Source of the DNA: Actinobacteria bacterium OV320
GTDB taxonomy: Bacteria; Actinomycetota; Actinomycetes; Streptomycetales; Streptomycetaceae
Direction: 5' to 3'
NCBI GenBank assembly: GCA_001298545.1
Contig: LJCX01000026.1
Coordinates: forward strand, 682,001 to 746,000
DNA length: 64,000 nucleotides
Shown here: positions 58,995-64,000 of the stretch, piece after piece
Position numbering within the stretch: the first letter of the stretch is position 1
How the letters are laid out: the number at the start of each line of letters is the position of its first letter
The notes under the pieces: generated by a model
The model's input: the letters and a program-made list of their open reading frames with translations, nothing else
The model's database searches: none
What the model was told of the DNA's origin: nothing
Position numbers and translations under genes: made by a program

Positions 58995-59795
58995 ATGGTC
59001 GTACGTCCAGAGGGAATCCCTTGTTGGGCCGACGCGATGTTCAGTGATGTGGAGGGCGCCAAGACCTTCTACGGCGAGGTCCTCGGCTGGACCTTCGGCG
59101 ATGCGGCGTCGGAGTACGGCAACTACACGCAGGCCTACGCGAACGGCAAGGCGGTCGCCGCCGTCGTCCCGCCGATGCCCGGCCAGGAGGGCCAGTCGCA
59201 GTGGTGCCTGTACCTGGCTTCTCCGGACGCCGCGGCGACCGCCGGCAAGATCCGGGAGAACGGCGGGGAGGTGCTGATGGAGCCGATGCAGGTCGGTGAC
59301 TTCGGCACGATGTGCCTGGGCCGCGAGCCCGGCGGCGCCGTGTTCGGCGTCTGGCAGGCGGGCGTCCACGAGGGCTTCGAGGCGCCGCCCGAGCAGCCCG
59401 GCGCCTTCTGCTGGGCGGAGGTCTTCACCCGCGAACCCGAGAAGACGGACGCGTTCCTCCCGGCCGTGTTCCCGTACACGGCGAAGCAGATGCAGGACGA
59501 CGCGGTCGACTTCCGGCTGTTCGAGGTCGACGGCGACACGGTCCTCGGCCGCATGAAGATGACGGACGAGTTCCCGCCCGAGGTGCCCTCCTACGTCAAC
59601 GTCTACTTCACGGTCGACAACTGCGACGACGCCGTGGCCAGGGCCACCAAGCTCGGTGGCGTCCTGCGCTTCGGCCCGATGGACACCCCGTTCGGACGGT
59701 TCGCGGCGATCAGCGACCCGCAGGGCGCGAGTTTCTCCGTGATCGACGTCACCACCACCGCGGGCGAGATGCCGCAGACCACGGAGGTGTCCTAG
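58995..59795 (+). CDS. VOC-family protein with two tandem glyoxalase-like modules
   Basis: 266 aa; ATG with GGAAGG upstream. Two similar halves: ~1-130 (GIPCWADAMFSDVEGAKTFYGEVLGWTFGDAASEYGNY) and ~135-255 (GAFCWAEVFTREPEKTDAFLPAVFPYTAKQMQDDAVDFRLFEVDG...VYFTVDNCDDAVARATKLGGVLRFGPMDTPFGRFAAISDPQGASFSVI). This is the CFP-30B/27-kDa antigen-like subgroup. It may bind hydrophobic ligands or metal; no activity is assigned. It is divergent from the encapsulin gene, with 315 bp between start codons. Confidence 0.88.
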   Translation: MVVRPEGIPCWADAMFSDVEGAKTFYGEVLGWTFGDAASEYGNYTQAYANGKAVAAVVPPMPGQEGQSQWCLYLASPDAAATAGKIRENGGEVLMEPMQVGDFGTMCLGREPGGAVFGVWQAGVHEGFEAPPEQPGAFCWAEVFTREPEKTDAFLPAVFPYTAKQMQDDAVDFRLFEVDGDTVLGRMKMTDEFPPEVPSYVNVYFTVDNCDDAVARATKLGGVLRFGPMDTPFGRFAAISDPQGASFSVIDVTTTAGEMPQTTEVS

Positions 59796-59839
59796 CCGCC
59801 CGGCGGGGCGCCGACGGCGGCCGTGGCATGATCGGGCGC

Positions 59840-60544
59840 ATGCGTGAACGAGTGGTGGCCGCGTGCGACGGGGCCTCGAAGGGAAATCCGGGACCGGCGG
59901 CCTGGGCGTGGGTGGTCGCGGACGACGCGGAGGCACCGGCCCGCTGGGAGGCGGGACCGCTCGGCAGGGCGACCAACAACATCGCCGAACTCACCGCGCT
60001 GGAACGCCTGCTGGCCTCGACCGACCCGGCGGTGCCGCTCGAGGTCCGGATGGACTCGCAGTACGCGATGAAGGCCGTCACCACCTGGCTGCCGGGCTGG
60101 AAGCGCAACGGCTGGAAGACGTCCGCCGGGAAGCCGGTGGCCAACCAGGAACTCGTCGTCCGCATCGACGAACTGCTCGACGGCCGCTCGGTCGACTTCC
60201 GCTATGTGCCCGCCCACCAGGTCGACGGCGACCCGCTCAACGACTTCGCCGACCGCGCCGCCAGCCAGGCGGCCGTCGTCCAGCAGCCGGCGGGCAGCGA
60301 GCAGGGCTCCCCGGAGCCGCCGGCCTCGCCGGACACCCCGAAGGGGAAGACCGCGAAAACCGGCCGCTCCGCCGGGGGCAAGTCCCCCCGGCGGAGCGGT
60401 GGTTCGGCGTCCCGCACGCTCAAGGCCAAGTTCCCCGGCCGCTGTGTGTGCGGCCGCCCGTACGCGGCAGGCGAGCAGATCGCCAAGAACGCGCAGGGCT
60501 GGGGGCACCCGGAGTGCCGTACGGCGGACGCCGACGCGGGCTGA
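59840..60544 (+). CDS. rnhA: Ribonuclease HI with C-terminal zinc-ribbon-like extension
   Basis: 234 aa from ATG 59840 (MRERVVAACDGASKGNPGPAAW); ATG 59828 would add four residues. RNase H catalytic acids: D in ACDGAS, E in NIAELTALERLL, D in RMDSQYAMKAVTTW and D in DPLNDFADRAASQ. After a Pro/Gly/Lys-rich linker (~145-195), the end has SRTLKAKFPGRCVCGRPYAAGEQIAKNAQGWGHPECR, with C-V-C and H-x-x-C suggesting a zinc-binding module. It degrades RNA in RNA-DNA hybrids. The extra domain is unusual for RNase HI and may aid nucleic-acid binding. Confidence 0.9.
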   Translation: MRERVVAACDGASKGNPGPAAWAWVVADDAEAPARWEAGPLGRATNNIAELTALERLLASTDPAVPLEVRMDSQYAMKAVTTWLPGWKRNGWKTSAGKPVANQELVVRIDELLDGRSVDFRYVPAHQVDGDPLNDFADRAASQAAVVQQPAGSEQGSPEPPASPDTPKGKTAKTGRSAGGKSPRRSGGSASRTLKAKFPGRCVCGRPYAAGEQIAKNAQGWGHPECRTADADAG

Positions 60545-60556
60545 GCGGCGCGCGGG

Positions 60557-61009
60557 TCACAGCACGACGCCGCGCCAGCCTCCGGTCTCCAGACCGCGCT
60601 CCTCGATGAACTCCTTGAAGCGCTCCAGGTCACCCTTGGTCTGCCGCTTCACGAAGCCCAGCTTGTCGCCGACGGTCTCGGTGACGCCCTCCGGCTGGAA
60701 CTCCATCTGGAGCATCACCTTGGTGTGGCTGTCGTCGAGCCGGTGGAAGGTCACCACACCGGCCTGCCGGGCCTCGCCGGAGACCGTGGTCCAGGCGACC
60801 CGTTCGTCCGGGATCTGTTCGGTGATCTCCGCGTCGAACTCCCGGCGCACGCCGTTCACACTGGTCACCCAGTGGGTGAGCGTGTCCGTGCGCTGCTCGA
60901 TGCGGTCCACCCCGCTCATGAACGCCGGGAACGTCTCGAACTGCGTCCACTGGTCGTACGCCGTGTGCACGGGCACGCCGACCTCGATGGATTCCTCGAC
61001 CTGCGACAC
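60557..61009 (-). CDS. SRPBCC-family (START-like polyketide cyclase/dehydrase fold) protein
   Basis: 150 aa; GTG at 61009 behind GGGGGAG. The START-like domain: VSQVEESIEVGVPVHTAYDQWTQFETFPAFMSGVDRIEQRTDTLTHWVTSVNGVRREFDAEITEQIPDERVAWTTVSGEARQAGVVTFHRLDDSHTKVMLQMEFQPEG. It has no catalytic motif and is typically a small-ligand-binding protein of streptomycete stress or envelope loci. It converges with the RNase HI gene and lies downstream of the melanin operon on the same strand. Confidence 0.88.
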   Translation of the reverse strand: MSQVEESIEVGVPVHTAYDQWTQFETFPAFMSGVDRIEQRTDTLTHWVTSVNGVRREFDAEITEQIPDERVAWTTVSGEARQAGVVTFHRLDDSHTKVMLQMEFQPEGVTETVGDKLGFVKRQTKGDLERFKEFIEERGLETGGWRGVVL

Positions 61010-61102
61010 GATCGTCTCCCCCTTCGTCCTTGGTGGTTCGTCTCGTCGCTGTGTGTCCGTCGCGGGTACCCGTGGCCTGCCGGGCAAACCGGTGGGTGAC
61101 GA

Positions 61103-61927
61103 TCAGTCGGTGTCGAAGGTGTAGTGGGCGGTGTGGTCGAGGAGGTCGGCCGGGGTGGTGTCGTTCCACGGCTTCATCGTCTCGTGGAGGTCGACGACGT
61201 CCGGCGTACCGCCGCCCGGGAGGTAGGCGGACCCGGGATGCCGGCGCTGCCACTGGGCCCACAGCTTGTCGATGTAGGCGTGGTGCAGCCAGAACACCGG
61301 GTCGTTGGGGGAGACCCCGGTCGCCATCTGCCCGCCGACCCACACATGGACCCGGTTGTGCAGATTGACCCCGCGCCAGCCCTCCAGATGGTTGCGGAAG
61401 CCGTCGGAGCCGCTGTTCCAGGGGGCCATGTCGTAGGTCGCCATCGACAGCACGGACTCGACCTCGGCCCGGGTCGGCAGCTCACGCACGCCCGCCCCCA
61501 GCGCGCGCCGGAGGTAGCCGCGGCCGTCCACCCGGACGTTGACGGCCCAGCCGCCGGCCGAGGCGGCGAACGGACCGTCCATCACCTGGCCGTCCCGGCT
61601 GCGCCCGCTGCCGCCGAGGAAGTCCGGCGCCCACAGCGAGGAACGCGGGGAACGGTCGGTGGACCAGTCCCAGTACGGCAGCGCCACCGAGGCGTCCACC
61701 GCCTGGAGCGCCCGCTCGAACTCCAGCAGGAATCTGCGGTGCCACGGCAGGAAGGAGGGGGAACGGTGGCCGGTGCGCTCGCCGTTGTCGGTGTCACCGA
61801 GGATGAACCCGTTGTGGGTGGTGACGAAGGCGTCGTAGCGGCCGCTGCGCTTGAGCTGGAGGACGGCGGCGACGAAGCGCCGCTTCTCGTCGGAGGTCAG
61901 GGACGCCTGGTTCTTGCGGACGGTCAT
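61103..61927 (-). CDS. melC2: Tyrosinase (MelC2)
   Basis: 274 aa. The six copper-binding histidines match the type-3 copper site: CuA His38, His54 and His63 (VTTHNG, RTGHRSPSFLPWHRRFLLEFERAL) and CuB in LHNRVHVWVGG and DPVFWLHHAYIDKLWAQWQ. Numbering of CuA is identical to the crystallised streptomycete tyrosinase. It oxidises L-tyrosine and L-DOPA to dopaquinone for melanin. It has no signal peptide of its own and depends on MelC1 (44 bp upstream) for copper loading and export. A sandwich of Trp/His motifs confirms the fold. Confidence 0.95.
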   Translation of the reverse strand: MTVRKNQASLTSDEKRRFVAAVLQLKRSGRYDAFVTTHNGFILGDTDNGERTGHRSPSFLPWHRRFLLEFERALQAVDASVALPYWDWSTDRSPRSSLWAPDFLGGSGRSRDGQVMDGPFAASAGGWAVNVRVDGRGYLRRALGAGVRELPTRAEVESVLSMATYDMAPWNSGSDGFRNHLEGWRGVNLHNRVHVWVGGQMATGVSPNDPVFWLHHAYIDKLWAQWQRRHPGSAYLPGGGTPDVVDLHETMKPWNDTTPADLLDHTAHYTFDTD

Positions 61928-61970
61928 GTGCGGTGCTCCAAGTGTGCGCGGAAGTGGGGCGGTCGGCCGG

Positions 61971-62339
61971 TCAGCCGACGGGGAACGGGACGAGTCGCGC
62001 GCCCTGGAGCTCGTCGACCGCGGCGCGGGCGGCGGCCCGCGGGGTGGGCACCGGGTCGTAGTGGCTGACCACGCTGATCCAGGTCCCGTCGGCGTTGCGC
62101 ATCACGTGCAGTTCGACCCCGTCGACGTACACGCCGTAGCCGCCGCCGTGGTGATGGCCGCCGCCCTCGGTGGGCCGGCCCTGTATTCGGCGGCCCTTGT
62201 AGACCTCGTCGAAGGAATCGGGGGAGCCGTGCGAGTCGTGCTGATGGTCGTCCGCCCGGGCGGCGGGGACGGCGACCAGCGCGGCACCGGTGACGGCGGC
62301 CGCCGCGGTGAGTGCGCGACGACGGCTGAGTTCCGGCAT
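61971..62339 (-). CDS. melC1: Tyrosinase cofactor / copper chaperone (MelC1)
   Basis: 122 aa; ATG 62339 behind AGGAGGT. Tat signal peptide: S-R-R-R-A-L-T at ~5-11, then [18 protein letters not shown]. The mature domain is His-rich ([91 protein letters not shown]). MelC1 binds apo-MelC2, delivers copper and carries it through the Tat system. First gene of the melC operon. Confidence 0.95.
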   Translation of the reverse strand: MPELSRRRALTAAAAVTGAALVAVPAARADDHQHDSHGSPDSFDEVYKGRRIQGRPTEGGGHHHGGGYGVYVDGVELHVMRNADGTWISVVSHYDPVPTPRAAARAAVDELQGARLVPFPVG

Positions 62340-62695
62340 GCGGGACCTCCTGGGATGCGTTCGGTTGACGACCCCGTATGCCTATCGACCTGGGGGAGAA
62401 AGGGAGAAATCGCCCGAGAGGGGTTGGCTGTGATCAGGACAATCAATTACATGTCGTGCAATCTTGAACGAAGATGATCTTGTTGCGGGCGGGGGATCGG
62501 CTCGGGCGGAAGGGGCAATTCCTTTCCGTGAACGCACCGGTTCCGGTGATCTTTCGCGCGCCGGCCTCTCCGCGGTGGTGTGGCCCACGTGGGGAAAGTG
62601 GCGTGATCGGGCAGGTGGGGCGTCCCGGCGAGGGCATCGAGCCCTGCTACCCTGCGTCGTCAATCAACCACGTCTGGTAACTCCTGGGAGTGTGC
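62340..62695. other. Divergent control region, melC operon / FAD monooxygenase
   Basis: 356 bp. An AT-rich core at ~62430-62480 (ATCAGGACAATCAATTACATG and AATCTTGAACG) probably holds the melC promoter on the minus strand. On the plus strand TACCCT near 62648 is a possible -10 for the monooxygenase gene. No open frame looks like a gene. Confidence 0.5.
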
Positions 62696-63907
62696 GTGAA
62701 GGTCGCCTGTGTCGGCGGCGGGCCCGCCGGCCTGTATCTCTCGATCCTGCTCAAGCGCCAGGATCCGTCCCACGACGTCACCGTCCACGAGCGCGACCCG
62801 GAGGGCTCGACCTACGGCTGGGGTGTCACGTACTGGCAGGGACTCCTCGACCGACTCCGCGACTGCGACCCCGAGTCGGCGAGCGCGATCGAGGCGGAAT
62901 CCGTCCGCTGGAACGAGGGCGTCGCCCACGTACGGGACCTGGCGACCCGTCAGCCGGGCGACGAGGGGCACGGCATCGGCCGGCACAAGCTGCTGGAGAT
63001 CCTCGCCGCCCGCGCCCGCGCCCTCGGCGTGCGGCTGGAGTACGAGAGCGGGATCACCGCCGAGAACCTGCCGGACGCCGATCTCGTCGTGGCCGGCGAC
63101 GGCGTGCACAGTGTTCTGCGCACGCACCACGCCGACGACTTCGGCGCCGAACTCACCCCGGGGCGCAACTCCTACATCTGGCTCGGCACCACCAAGGTGT
63201 TCGACTCCTTCACCTTCGCCTTCGTGGAGACCGAGCACGGCTGGATCTGGTGCTACGGCTACCCCTTCAGCTCCGAGCAGAGCACCTGCGTCATCGAGTG
63301 CGCCCCCGATACCCTGGCCGGACTCGGCCTCGACCGGGCGAGCGAGGGCGACGGACTGGCCCGGCTCGGGAAGCTCTTCGCGCACATCCTCGACGGCCGG
63401 CCCCTGATCGGCCGCGCCGCCGCCGACGGCAGCACCCAGTGGCTGACCTTCCGTACCCTCACCAACCGCAGCTGGTACCGCGGCAACCTCGTCCTTATCG
63501 GCGACGCCGCCCACACCACCCACTACTCGATCGGCGCCGGCACCACCCTCGCCCTGGAGGACGCCATCGCCCTCGCCGACGCCCTGCGGGAGAGCGCCGA
63601 CCTGCCGACGGCCCTCGCCCGCTACGAAGGGGAACGCAAGTCCGCCCTGCTGTCGCTGCAGAGCGCCGCCCGCTACAGCGCCCAGTGGTACGAGAACCTC
63701 ACCCGCTACATCCACCTCCCCCCGGAGCAGATGTTCGCCCTGCTCGGCCAGCGCCACTCACCCCTGCTGCCCTACGTCCCGCCCCAGCTGTACTACCGGC
63801 TCGACCGGGCCGCCGGGCAGCTGGGGGCCCTGCGCCGGTTCAAGCGCTGGCTGGGGCCGAAGCTGGCGCGCGGCGCGCACGCCAGGGCGCTGACCTCGCG
63901 AAAGTAG
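62696..63907 (+). CDS. FAD-dependent monooxygenase (PHBH-like)
   Basis: 403 aa from GTG 62696 with TGGGAG at correct spacing (GTG 62690 is also in frame). FAD fold: VKVACVGGGPAGLYLSILLKRQDPSHDVTVHERDPEGSTYGWGV; D-G motif VVAGDGVHSVLRTHHADDFG; LVLIGDAAHTTHYSIGAGTTLALEDAIALADAL as the G-D-A-A-H region. Group A aromatic hydroxylases have this layout; similar proteins act on aromatic acids or CoA-thioesters (salicylyl-CoA 5-hydroxylase-like). Which aromatic substrate is used is unknown. It ends before an intrinsic terminator and is divergent from melC. Confidence 0.88.
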   Translation: MKVACVGGGPAGLYLSILLKRQDPSHDVTVHERDPEGSTYGWGVTYWQGLLDRLRDCDPESASAIEAESVRWNEGVAHVRDLATRQPGDEGHGIGRHKLLEILAARARALGVRLEYESGITAENLPDADLVVAGDGVHSVLRTHHADDFGAELTPGRNSYIWLGTTKVFDSFTFAFVETEHGWIWCYGYPFSSEQSTCVIECAPDTLAGLGLDRASEGDGLARLGKLFAHILDGRPLIGRAAADGSTQWLTFRTLTNRSWYRGNLVLIGDAAHTTHYSIGAGTTLALEDAIALADALRESADLPTALARYEGERKSALLSLQSAARYSAQWYENLTRYIHLPPEQMFALLGQRHSPLLPYVPPQLYYRLDRAAGQLGALRRFKRWLGPKLARGAHARALTSRK

Positions 63908-63941
63908 CCGGGAGACCGTCACGGAGACACGGACGGGCATG

Positions 63942-63984
63942 GGGTGAATGGCAATTCACTGATACGGTGAATTGCCATTCACCC
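63942..63984. terminator. Perfect 18-bp intrinsic terminator with T5 tract
   Basis: GGGTGAATGGCAATTCAC (63942-63959) pairs exactly with GTGAATTGCCATTCACCC (63967-63984) around a 7-nt loop, followed by TTTTT. It is AT-richer than its surroundings. It lies 34 bp after the monooxygenase stop. Confidence 0.92.
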
Positions 63985-64000
63985 TTTTTCGTTTCCTTCA

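Overview
This window is high-GC, densely packed actinobacterial chromosome and almost certainly comes from a Streptomyces or a very close relative. The genes that point there are a PopR/ClpP3-ClpP4 locus beside a SigB-family sigma factor, a CspA / DEAD-box helicase / CBS / SCO5918-family cluster, a streptophobe-family membrane protein, the melanin operon melC1-melC2, a cysteine-rich leader peptide in front of sulfonate genes, and a methylated-monoterpene locus with a family 2B encapsulin shell. I see no rRNA, tRNA, CRISPR array, insertion sequence or prophage.

Region 1 (1-3.7 kb) holds the end of an acetyltransferase, a secreted protein, a GNAT enzyme and an SPW-repeat membrane protein. Region 2 (3.7-17.5 kb) is a light/stress-response island. 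A five-gene, overlap-coupled operon (FAD oxidoreductase, DUF1365, two cyclopropane-fatty-acid-synthase-like methyltransferases, DUF1295 reductase) faces a SigK-like ECF factor with its RskA-like anti-sigma, a second ECF factor divergent from a LitR/CarH-like B12-binding MerR regulator, a DJ-1/LysR pair, a DNA photolyase and an SDR-DUF2867 protein. The LitR-like gene carries a tandem duplication of its DNA-binding domain and is frameshifted by it. A near-identical 20-mer lies upstream of both ECF genes. Region 3 (17.6-20.7 kb) is MarR plus an MMPL exporter.

Region 4 (20.7-26.3 kb) is sulfonate scavenging: a LysR regulator divergent from a Cys-Cys leader peptide, SsuE, SfnB and SsuD, with a convergent acyl-CoA-dehydrogenase-like enzyme. 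Region 5 (26.4-38.4 kb) has two ECF sigma modules (one of the ECF42/DGPF type), an aldehyde dehydrogenase, aldo/keto reductases, adenosine deaminase and small enzymes. A PPOX-family gene here sits between inverted heptamer arrays. Region 6 (38.6-46.7 kb) has an FHA-ABC transporter, an SH3-like protein and a Ser/Thr kinase in one operon (similar in make-up to the mycobacterial Rv1747/PknF pair), then a streptophobe protein, a DUF6777-like protein and an anti-sigma-type ATPase.

Region 7 (46.9-50.3 kb) is a SigB-family factor, PopR and two coupled ClpP subunits. A tandem pair of PopR boxes lies upstream of clpP, and the downstream ClpP lacks the catalytic histidine. Region 8 (50.6-53.6 kb) is the cold-shock cluster; the helicase Shine-Dalgarno lies inside a 12-bp RNA hairpin. 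Region 9 (53.8-64 kb) has VOC proteins, a phosphotransferase, the GPP methyltransferase / terpene cyclase / encapsulin locus, RNase HI, an SRPBCC protein, melC2-melC1 and an FAD monooxygenase, and ends in a perfect 18-bp terminator.

A recurring structural theme is local tandem duplication. Two separate units of about 180 bp were found (inside the LitR-like gene and across the ATPase/sigma gene junction), plus heptamer, 11-bp, 23-bp and 140-175-bp repeats.
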